From JBBSDV01 sp038240335 (GTDB lineage Bacteria; Chloroflexota; Dehalococcoidia; DSTF01; JACRBR01): a stretch of DNA of 11,163 nt. Below the pieces are notes generated by a model that was not told the origin of the DNA, did no database searches, and saw only the letters and a program-made list of their open reading frames with translations. A program made the position numbers and the translations under genes. Below, piece by piece: positions 6,211 through 11,163 of the stretch (its first letter is position 1; each line of letters opens with the position of its first letter). The stretch spans positions 1-11,163 of the forward strand of contig JBBSDV010000106.1 of NCBI GenBank assembly GCA_038240335.1, read 5' to 3'.

Positions 6211-7082
6211 GTCTCTCTCACGACCTCACGCGCGCCTTTGTCGATGCGGACGCCAAGGAAGCGGGGATGACGCAGCTTGCCGTGCACGGTCCATTCGATA
6301 AATGCCACCTGCACGACGATCCTGGGACGAACCCAATGCGCGCGCTTGGGCAACCCGATCGCGCGGGTGAAAGGGGACGTCTTCAACTCGAGCTGGTCGA
6401 GCTTGCCCCGGAGGGCCAACAACAACTTTGTATCGAAGCCGGTGCCGACCTTGCCGGCGAAAACGAAGTCCCTCGCTTCGAAATAGCCGACAAGCAGTGC
6501 GCCCAATCCAACGCGTGTCCCTTGCGGGTCGGTAAACCCACCGACGACGAGCTCCTGCGTCGCCTCGCATTTCATCTTGAGCCAGTTGCGCGAGCGTCGC
6601 TGCTCATACCGGGAGTCGCCGCGCTTCGCGATGACACCCTCCCAGCCCTCACGGCAGGCGCGCTCCCACGGTTTGGCGCCGCTCAGCCTTTCTACAAGCA
6701 CGACCGGCGGCGGAAAGGACAACTTCGTCAGCAGTTCGCGACGTTGAATCAGTGGGAGCGAGGTTACGTCACGACCCCTGATCCACATGACGTCGAAGAC
6801 GTTGTACGTGACCTCGCCGCGCTTGCCCCACACGCCTGTCGCCTCGCCGTCGAGGATGACGTCACGCACGGGCAGTTCGGCGATCGCCTTCATCACGGAT
6901 GGGTAGCTATCGTTCTGGAGAATCCGGTTGCGTGAGAAGAGGCGGACGTTGCGACCATTCTTGAAGGCGAGCAAGCGAATGCCGTCGAACTTGCGTTCAA
7001 AGACCCACTCAGGCGCCATGAAACGCTCTTGCGTCAGCGTCGCGGCCATGGGCTCAACCCACGTAGGGAAGTCGGTGGTCAT
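6207..7082 (-). CDS. ligD: ATP-dependent DNA ligase, LigD-type catalytic module, stand-alone
   Basis: This 291-residue nucleotidyltransferase seals nicks through an enzyme-AMP intermediate. Motif I is K31 in ERKFDGIRL, the adenylated lysine. Motif III includes E80 (LDGEATGV) and the VTYNVFDVMW strand. Motif IV is EGVIAKR (148-154) and motif V is WLKMKC (167-172). An OB-fold domain follows from about 178, with the late conserved arginine- and tryptophan-containing strands. There is no N-terminal DNA-binding domain, as in the ligase part of LigD. The ATG at 7082 has GGAG nine bases upstream. It is the first gene of an operon with the polymerase; no ku gene is in the window. A general repair ligase is the alternative role. 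Confidence 0.92.
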   Translation of the reverse strand: MTTDFPTWVEPMAATLTQERFMAPEWVFERKFDGIRLLAFKNGRNVRLFSRNRILQNDSYPSVMKAIAELPVRDVILDGEATGVWGKRGEVTYNVFDVMWIRGRDVTSLPLIQRRELLTKLSFPPPVVLVERLSGAKPWERACREGWEGVIAKRGDSRYEQRRSRNWLKMKCEATQELVVGGFTDPQGTRVGLGALLVGYFEARDFVFAGKVGTGFDTKLLLALRGKLDQLELKTSPFTRAIGLPKRAHWVRPRIVVQVAFIEWTVHGKLRHPRFLGVRIDKGAREVVRET

Positions 7083-7191
7083 CGTCGGCTCCAGCTACGC
7101 GGCATGGACGATCGCCGTGGTCTCGTCTGACGGAACCGGCCGCGCGGGGCAGAACCGCCACGGTCTCGACGATCATGCCCGCGTATCCCAT
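7054..7191 (-). CDS. Possible 45-aa leader ORF upstream of the ligase
   Basis: The ATG at 7191 has a strong GGAGG seven bases upstream. The frame runs MGYAGMIVETVAVLP and so on to a TGA at 7056-7054, overlapping the ligase start (7082) in a different frame. The encoded peptide has no recognisable domain and turns Arg/Asp-rich. Its main support is the ribosome binding site, which is better than the ligase's own. It may be a translated leader that couples to the ligase, or chance. Confidence 0.25.
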   Translation of the reverse strand: MGYAGMIVETVAVLPRAAGSVRRDHGDRPCRVAGADDDHRLPYVG

Positions 7192-7387
7192 GTTTCCTCC
7201 AGCCGCGACCCATCGTGACGTCTGCTTCACCGAAGGGTATAGCCGTTGCGGTTTCTACGACCGTCGCGCTTCGTCCCGGTTGGCACACGCAGCGGTTGCC
7301 CCGATGCCCCTCCCTCCCGCCCGAGTCATCGCGTGAAGCGGGGCTCGCGCTAGCGTCAGATGCTGGAGTCAGGCGATGTTCGCGAGC
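7192..7387. other. Intergenic, nothing recognised
   Basis: This is the upstream region of the ligase operon, between the small leader ORF and the broken hydrolase gene. No family-like reading frame is present. TATACC near 7241-7236 on the minus strand could be part of a -10 element, but no matching -35 box is evident. Confidence 0.3.
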
Positions 7388-7681
7388 TCACCCTGACGGG
7401 CGTCGTTCGATGTACTCCGGCTGCGCCGGCCCGTCCCCCGTGTCGTAGATGGGTCCGCGTTCGCCATGGTCGATCGCGTCTATGGATCAGGCAGCCACAC
7501 CGTGCCTCCGCACGAACCGGCGTGCGATGGCCAAGCTGGCTGCAGTCCGCTTTTCGCTGTTCTCGCCGTGTCCCAAGATCACCAGCGGCAGCGCGCCTGC
7601 GGACTCCTCGGGCGTCCAAAGGATGCCCGGAATCTTCTCGTTGCTGCGCGTCACGTAGAACGGCCGCTTCCGAAATCCCAT
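7388..7681 (-). pseudogene. Alpha/beta hydrolase family gene, 5' part, interrupted by an in-frame stop
   Basis: From ATG 7681 the minus strand encodes MGFRKRPFYV, then a beta strand and turn GILWTPEESAG, then PLVILGHGENSEKRT, the oxyanion-region HGG/HGE motif of alpha/beta hydrolases, and LAIARRFVRRHGVAA. A TGA at 7489-7487 stops it at about 64 residues. The same frame continues past the stop with IDAIDHGERGPIYDTGDGP and reaches a second TGA at 7390-7388. In this family the HGVAV strand leads directly into such an Asp-His-Gly-xx-Gly stretch, so the stop lies inside the conserved domain. The nucleophile elbow (GxSxG), Asp and His are absent because the gene ends early. It is a pseudogene by nonsense mutation plus 3' loss; an upstream GTG at 7705 is an alternative start. 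Confidence 0.6.
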
Positions 7682-7835
7682 GGAAACGCGGGTGCGTCTC
7701 GCCACTCCATCTTCTCAACGCTGATCGTCCGCGTTCATCCGTAGTCGTCCGCACGGGTTGCTGTCACGGTTGCTGTCAAACGGAGTGATGCGCCCACCCG
7801 CGGAGACCGAAAACAGCCCGATTTAGATTCAGAAT

Positions 7836-7859
7836 TGGTGCCGAAGGTGGGAGTCGAAC
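7836..7859 (-). repeat. tRNA-Leu 3' end copy of the direct repeat (candidate attachment site, tRNA-proximal)
   Basis: Positions 7840-7859 are identical to 2538-2557 and the encoded CCA (7836-7838) matches 2534-2536. Being inside an intact tRNA, this would be the copy that keeps the gene functional after integration, with the element extending leftward from its 3' side. Confidence 0.5.
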
Positions 7860-7923
7860 CCACATGAGCCTTGCGGCCCAACGGTTTTTGAGACCGTCGC
7901 GTCTGCCATTCCGCCACTTCGGC
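7836..7923 (-). tRNA. tRNA-Leu (anticodon CAA)
   Basis: The 88-base cloverleaf is complete on the minus strand. The acceptor GCCGAAG (7923-7917) pairs with CTTCGGC (7846-7840). The anticodon stem ACGGT/ACCGT closes the loop CTCAAAA, with CAA at 7890-7888. A long class II variable arm (TGGGCCGCAAGGCTCAT) follows, then the T-stem GTGGG/CCCAC around TTCGACT. The discriminator is A, as expected for leucine tRNAs, and CCA is encoded. Its 3' end is the intact copy of the repeat found at 2534-2557. Confidence 0.96.
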
Positions 7924-8043
7924 TCGTCGTGTCGCAGTGTAACGCGCGTTTGTCGCGCGGCAGTATTTTGCACCGCGCGATGTGTCGTTGGTCAGGGAGC
8001 CGGTACGCGATGCACACTGTGACGCCGTGCCGGTTCCTCAGTG

Positions 8044-8074
8044 TTGACGTGTACCAGCGCGGTCGCGCTATACT
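8044..8074 (+). promoter_or_regulatory. Sigma-70-type promoter
   Basis: TTGACG at 8044-8049 and TATACT at 8069-8074 match five of six bases in each box; the 19-base spacer is two longer than ideal. Transcription would begin near 8081, right at the hairpin that follows, and run toward the small ORFs and the RNHCP gene. Confidence 0.5.
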
Positions 8075-8081
8075 CCCGCAT

Positions 8082-8106
8082 CGCCGGACGACGCCAGTTG
8101 TCGGCG
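8082..8106 (+). promoter_or_regulatory. 5' leader hairpin
   Basis: CGCC (8082-8085) and GACGAC (8087-8092) pair with GTTGTC (8097-8102) and GGCG (8103-8106). G8086 is bulged and GCCA forms the loop, giving ten pairs including one G-U. It would form the extreme 5' end of the transcript, where it could protect the RNA or bind a regulator. No known riboswitch class is recognised. Confidence 0.4.
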
Positions 8107-8126
8107 CATTAGAGAGCAGGATATCT

Positions 8127-8192
8127 ATGACACCCACACCTCTCGTCATGCCGGCACTCGCCGTCGCGTCTCCTGCGATCAGGTCCACCTAG
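8127..8192 (+). CDS. Possible 21-aa leader peptide
   Basis: ATG at 8127 follows AGAGCAGG by about six bases and encodes MTPTPLVMPALAVASPAIRS-T before TAG. It is the first start codon after the predicted promoter and hairpin. The peptide has no regulatory codon run, such as repeated Trp or His, that would indicate classical attenuation. It could be a leader peptide or the N-terminus of a decayed gene. Confidence 0.3.
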   Translation: MTPTPLVMPALAVASPAIRST

Positions 8193-8386
8193 CGAGCCTT
8201 TCCCATCGATCGAAGAGAGCGTGAGCGCGACGGCGCTTTTGAGTTGAATGGCGTGCATCTCACGCTGCGCCGCGGCCGCGTATTCGTTGCGCGTCTCCGC
8301 GCGGCGCTCGCCGGATGCACGCGCCTTGACCGTTTATTCGCAGAACATCTGTCCGGTTTGCGGACGCGTTTGAAGGAGCGTATTGC
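8193..8386. other. Leader/intergenic region with no confident gene
   Basis: This very GC-rich stretch between two small ribosome-binding-site-led ORFs contains a 41-codon frame (8248-8373) whose end reads QNICPVCGRV, a CPxCG knuckle-like motif. It lacks a Shine-Dalgarno sequence and the rest is alanine/arginine-rich, so I do not call it a gene. GTCCG/CGGAC near 8351-8365 can form a small stem. Confidence 0.3.
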
Positions 8387-8554
8387 ATGTGTAAGAAGCC
8401 CACTGTCTCGATGCGGAGCCCCATCGTTCAGAAGAGTTCTGATCGGCGGCGTCGCGATCACCGCGACTTCGGCCGCCGCGAGAGGCGGATCGCACCGTGT
8501 CGAAGACATTCAGGTATGGATCGAAGTACGGGTCACGCACCCGGGCAAGGATAG
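8387..8554 (+). CDS. Possible 55-aa arginine-rich protein
   Basis: ATG at 8387 is preceded by AAGGAG with an eight-base spacer, the best ribosome binding site in this region. The product begins MCKKPTVSMRSPIVQ, then becomes strongly basic with clusters DRRRRDHRD and GRRERR. It ends at TAG 8552-8554, overlapping the first 58 bases of the RNHCP gene in another frame. It could be a small RNA-binding-like protein, an upstream ORF that couples translation to RNHCP, or a decoy frame in GC-rich DNA. No family is recognised. Confidence 0.3.
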   Translation: MCKKPTVSMRSPIVQKSSDRRRRDHRDFGRRERRIAPCRRHSGMDRSTGHAPGQG

Positions 8555-8907
8555 AAAAGGACGAGTTTCGATGCCGGCATTGCCGGACGATGGTCGGCGT
8601 GACGCCATCGGGCGGGATGCACCGCAACCACTGCCCGCATTGCCTCTACTCGCGTCATGTCGACGGGCGTACCCCCGGCGATCGCGCGAGCGAATGTGGG
8701 GCATCGATGGCACCGGTCGGCATCTTCACGCGCGCGAAGGGCGAGCATGCGGTCGTGCATCGCTGCCTCGCGTGCGGGTTCGAGCGGCACAACCGGATCG
8801 CCGCTGACGACGATTTCGCCGCCGCGCTGCGGCTCCCGGTCGTCGAGCCGCGGTTGCCGGTACGGCAGCGTGCCAATCGCGGAGGAAAACGCGAGCGGTC
8901 GGCATAG
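8497..8907 (+). CDS. RNHCP domain zinc-binding protein
   Basis: This 136-residue small protein is named for its own motif, visible as R43-N-H-C-P47. The zinc-knuckle pairs are C26-R-H-C29 and C46-P-H-C49, with H54, C67 and a second C90-L-A-C93 pair, giving a treble-clef or ribbon arrangement typical of the RNHCP domain (residues about 24-100). Other shared features are HVDGRTPGDRAS and the VVHRCLACG strand. The molecular function of the family is not established; nucleic-acid binding is plausible from the fold. The basic tail after 120 is a local addition. GTG 8497 is the only start downstream of the in-frame TGA at 8440-8442; AGAGG lies about 10 bases upstream. Confidence 0.85.
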   Translation: MSKTFRYGSKYGSRTRARIEKDEFRCRHCRTMVGVTPSGGMHRNHCPHCLYSRHVDGRTPGDRASECGASMAPVGIFTRAKGEHAVVHRCLACGFERHNRIAADDDFAAALRLPVVEPRLPVRQRANRGGKRERSA

Positions 8908-8924
8908 TTCGCCGCAACAAATCA

Positions 8925-8957
8925 GCGGGAGGTGGACGATGAACGTTCACCTCCCGC
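8925..8957. terminator. Bidirectional terminator-like hairpin between convergent genes
   Basis: GCGGGAGGTGGACG (8925-8938) pairs with CGTTCACCTCCCGC (8944-8957): 13 Watson-Crick pairs and one G-U around the loop ATGAA. It lies 17 bases after the RNHCP stop and 74 bases after the enolase stop, between the two convergent genes. On the minus strand it is followed by TGATTTGTTG, a weak U-rich run, so it fits the enolase transcript best. On the plus strand no T-run follows. Confidence 0.65.
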
Positions 8958-9031
8958 CGCGTCTGATGCGTTGCCGGCGGATGCCTGCGCGCCCCCTGCT
9001 GGGCGATGCGTGTCGTCTGCCAAGAGTCGAC

Positions 9032-10324
9032 CTATGCGCGGCGCACTTTGAGGGCTGACCAGCCCGCATACTCCGCCGTGCGCCCCAGTTCCTCCTCGAT
9101 GCGCAACAGTTGGTTGTACTTCGATGTCCGGTCGCTACGGGCCGGCGCGCCGAGCTTTGCCTGGCCGCAGCCAGTCGCGACGGCCAGATCGGCGATGAAG
9201 GAGTCTTCCGTTTCGCCGCTGCGGTGACTCATCACGGACGTCCAGCCGGCGTTCGTCGCCATCGTCATCGCTTCGAGCGTCTCCGTGAGCGTGCCGATCT
9301 GGTTGACCTTAATGAGCACGCTGTTCGCCGAGCGCTCGATGATGCCGCGCTCGATGCGCTTCGTGTTCGTCACGAAGAGGTCGTCGCCGACGAGCTGGAT
9401 CAGGTCGCCGACCTTCTGCGATAGGAGTGCCCAGCCGCGCCAGTCATCCTCCGCCATCCCATCTTCGATGCTCACGATCGGGAACTTCTGCGCCCACCCT
9501 GCCCAGTGCGCCGCCATCTCCTCGCTCGTCAGCGAGCGCCCCTCGATCGGCAGGACGTAGCGCGCAAGCTTCGCGTCGTACAGCTCGCTCGATGCGGGAT
9601 CGAGCGCGATCGCGAGATCCTTCCCCGGCTCGTACCCGGCGGCCGCGATCGCCTCGAGAATGATGTCGAGCGCGGGTTCGTTGCCGCCGAGCGACGGAGC
9701 GAAGCCGCCCTCATCGCCGACGTTCGTCGAGTGCCCCTTCTTCTTGAGCACCACCGCCAGCGAGTGATACACCTCGACGGCCCACCGCAGACCCTCCTTG
9801 TAGCTCGGCGCGCCGAGCGGCATCACCATGTACTCCTGGAAGTCGGTTGAGTTCGTCGCGTGCTTGCCGCCGTTGAGGATGTTGAACATCGGCACCGGCA
9901 TGCGCCGCGCCGTCGGCCCGCCGAGGTAGCGCCACAAGGGCTCGCCGGCCGACGCCGCGGCCGCGCGTGCGTTCGCCAGTGACACGCCGAGGATCGCGTT
10001 TGCTCCAAGGCGCTCCTTATTGGGCGTACCGTCGAGCGCGATCAGCTTGCGGTCGAGCCCCGCCTGGTCCGCCGCGTCCATGCCGATCACTTCCGGCTCC
10101 AGCTCGCGGTTGACATTGACCACGGCGGTAAGGACGCCTTTGCCGCCGTACCGCTTGCGGTCGCCGTCGCGGAGTTCGGCGGCCTCATGCTCGCCGGTGC
10201 TCGCGCCGGACGGCACGGCGGCCCGCCCCAGCGCCCCGTCCTCGAGCCGCACGTCAACCTCGATGGTGGGATTCCCGCGAGAATCGAGGACCTCGCGTGC
10301 GTGTACGGAAGCAATCTTCGCCAT
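9032..10324 (-). CDS. eno: Enolase (phosphopyruvate hydratase)
   Basis: This full-length 430-residue enolase dehydrates 2-phosphoglycerate to phosphoenolpyruvate in glycolysis and runs the reverse step in gluconeogenesis. The N-terminal domain begins with AREVLDSRGNPTIEVDV, and the substrate loop is SGASTGEHEA (39-48). Catalytic E164 (DFQEY) and E205 (GDEGG), Mg ligands D242, E287 (SIEDGM) and D314 (GDDL), base K339 (IKVNQIG), H367 (SHRSGETED) and K390 are all in place. S366-H-R-S is intact. A small deviation is GQAKLGAP where most enolases have GQ(I/L)KTG(A/S)P. AAGGA lies nine bases before the ATG. It lies 30 bases after the thioesterase gene, so they are likely co-transcribed. Confidence 0.98.
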   Translation of the reverse strand: MAKIASVHAREVLDSRGNPTIEVDVRLEDGALGRAAVPSGASTGEHEAAELRDGDRKRYGGKGVLTAVVNVNRELEPEVIGMDAADQAGLDRKLIALDGTPNKERLGANAILGVSLANARAAAASAGEPLWRYLGGPTARRMPVPMFNILNGGKHATNSTDFQEYMVMPLGAPSYKEGLRWAVEVYHSLAVVLKKKGHSTNVGDEGGFAPSLGGNEPALDIILEAIAAAGYEPGKDLAIALDPASSELYDAKLARYVLPIEGRSLTSEEMAAHWAGWAQKFPIVSIEDGMAEDDWRGWALLSQKVGDLIQLVGDDLFVTNTKRIERGIIERSANSVLIKVNQIGTLTETLEAMTMATNAGWTSVMSHRSGETEDSFIADLAVATGCGQAKLGAPARSDRTSKYNQLLRIEEELGRTAEYAGWSALKVRRA

Positions 10325-10354
10325 GTGGCTTTGTCCTTTACCGGCCTAGCCCGC

Positions 10355-10864
10355 TTATACCCGGTGCGCGATGACGGCGAAGGAGCCGGTGGCAGTGGCG
10401 ACGAGAGCGCCGTCATCGTCCGTGATGTGCGATTCGAGGAAAACGACGGCGCGGCCCTGCTTGATGATGCTGGTGCGGCAGGTCAATGTGCCGGCGCGGA
10501 CGCTGCGCAGGTAGCTGATCTTGATCTCAATCGTCGCGCAGATCTCGCCCGGCGCGAGGACGGACGTCGTTGCGCCGCCCATGCTGTAGTCGGCCATCAC
10601 GTACACGGCGCCGCCGTGGAGGACGCCGTGCGGGTTCAGCATCTCCGGCACGACCTCGAGCCGGTACTCCGCGACGCCGTCCTTTGCGCCGGCATTCGTG
10701 ATGTGGAGCGCCTCCGCAAGCGGCCCGATGCTCGCGCCGGCCTCGCGAGCGCGCGTCACGTTGCGGTTCATCGACCCGGCCCAGTCCAGCAGCCGGCGCC
10801 GTTGGCCGTCATCGAGAACGTCGATCGCGGCATCAAGCTGGCTTCGCAGCGCATCATCGGGCAT
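10355..10864 (-). CDS. PaaI-family hotdog-fold thioesterase
   Basis: This 169-residue protein hydrolyses, by family inference, acyl-CoA thioesters in the cytoplasm. The hotdog signature is N77-P-H-G-V-L-H-G-G85 with the catalytic acid candidate D92 (VMADYSMGGA). It is followed by the strands ATIEIKISYLRSVRAG and VVFLESHITDDDG characteristic of the PaaI/4HBT group. Length exceeds the usual 130-150 because of a helical, charged N-terminal extension (residues 1-50). The ATG at 10864 has no clear Shine-Dalgarno sequence; a TATCCT box sits only six bases before it, raising the possibility of a leaderless mRNA. It is the first gene of the thioesterase-enolase unit. The substrate cannot be inferred. 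Confidence 0.88.
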   Translation of the reverse strand: MPDDALRSQLDAAIDVLDDGQRRRLLDWAGSMNRNVTRAREAGASIGPLAEALHITNAGAKDGVAEYRLEVVPEMLNPHGVLHGGAVYVMADYSMGGATTSVLAPGEICATIEIKISYLRSVRAGTLTCRTSIIKQGRAVVFLESHITDDDGALVATATGSFAVIAHRV

Positions 10865-10942
10865 GCGTCGAGGATAGCGATGCCGCGGCTCGGGCGCGAG
10901 AGAACGATCGGGAGAAGCGGCGTGGTGTTGGTCTCGACATAG

Positions 10943-11163
10943 CGTGGCGAGCGCGGGACGTGGTTTCCTGATCGCGTCGTCGCCGCCGAAGCAAAACTGG
11001 CAGTACCCGAACCATTTTCTTCGCCGGCGGCCGTCGAGCGCGTCCCCTGGCCCGAGTTCGTGCTCGACAACAACGTCCAGGTGATCGCCGCGAACACGGC
11101 AACGCAGGCGCTCTGGCAGATCGACTTCGAGAAGGAGCGGGCGACGCGAACTCGCGCCCCCAG
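10943..11163 (+). pseudogene. Headless fragment resembling the ligand-binding half of an XRE-type regulator; runs off the window
   Basis: The plus-strand frame opens after a TAG at 10940-10942 and stays open to the window end. It contains the run VPWPEFVLDNNVQVIAANT followed by ALWQIDFEKER. This strand-loop pattern (PWPxFVLxxxxxVxAAN...LW) is seen after the helix-turn-helix in MmyB-like or PAS-like regulators. No HTH precedes it and no standard start codon with a ribosome binding site exists before the homologous part; the only in-frame GTG is at 11057, inside it. The N-terminal half appears lost, or the gene uses an unusual start. Family assignment is from pattern memory and is tentative. 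Confidence 0.35.

Noticed and set aside
7487..7489. TGA as a selenocysteine or recoded tryptophan codon in the hydrolase
   Set aside because: TGA serves as the stop in the PHP-preceding enzyme and the ligase, no SECIS-like stem was seen just downstream, and the family has neither Sec nor Trp expected here. The downstream frame also ends prematurely.
7754..7779. Short tandem repeat (two copies of CGGTTGCTGTCA-like sequence)
   Set aside because: There are only two imperfect copies, with no array or spacer structure. It is not CRISPR and probably a local duplication.
7829..8188. 119-codon minus-strand open frame over tRNA-Leu
   Set aside because: It includes the whole tRNA in translated form and has no independent support.

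Overview
The window is GC-rich bacterial DNA with no phylogenetic marker beyond enolase. The gene mix (split LigD-type ligase and polymerase, an RNHCP zinc protein, an MR-type enolase-superfamily enzyme, frequent GTG/CTG starts) would suit Chloroflexota or another GC-rich soil or marine Terrabacteria lineage. That is a low-confidence impression.

Layout. Positions 1-121 hold one end of an IS3-family insertion sequence, with the first 13 codons of orfA on the minus strand. It abuts and probably supplies the stop codon of an ion-channel gene (100-909, minus) whose pore lacks the K+ selectivity signature. About 640 bases (910-1552) follow that look like decayed coding sequence. A class A beta-lactamase-fold serine hydrolase (1553-2398, minus) comes next. 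Positions 2534-2557 match the 3' end of the tRNA-Leu gene at 7836-7923: 20 identical bases, then CCA. The copy lies on the 3' side of that tRNA, which is how an attachment-site duplication would be placed, so 2538-7859 may be a degraded 5.3 kb genomic island.

That interval holds an enolase-superfamily dehydratase/racemase (2892-4121, plus). Next is a PHP phosphoesterase with a PolX-like N-terminal helix-hairpin-helix domain but no polymerase core (4171-5196, plus, apparent CTG start). Convergent to it is a two-gene operon for an ATP-dependent DNA ligase (7082-6207) and a LigD-type primase-polymerase (6210-5335), joined by a GTGA overlap. A broken alpha/beta hydrolase gene (7388-7681) ends the interval. 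Ligase, polymerase and PHP nuclease together look like a small DNA end-repair module. It has no Ku and no LigD phosphoesterase domain; the PHP protein could supply 3'-end processing (inference).

Right of tRNA-Leu, a promoter (8044-8074), a 5' hairpin and small ORFs precede an RNHCP zinc protein (8497-8907). A 14-bp hairpin (8925-8957) separates it from the convergent thioesterase-enolase operon (10864-9032). The window ends in what looks like a headless fragment of a regulator-type ligand-binding domain (10943-11163, plus).
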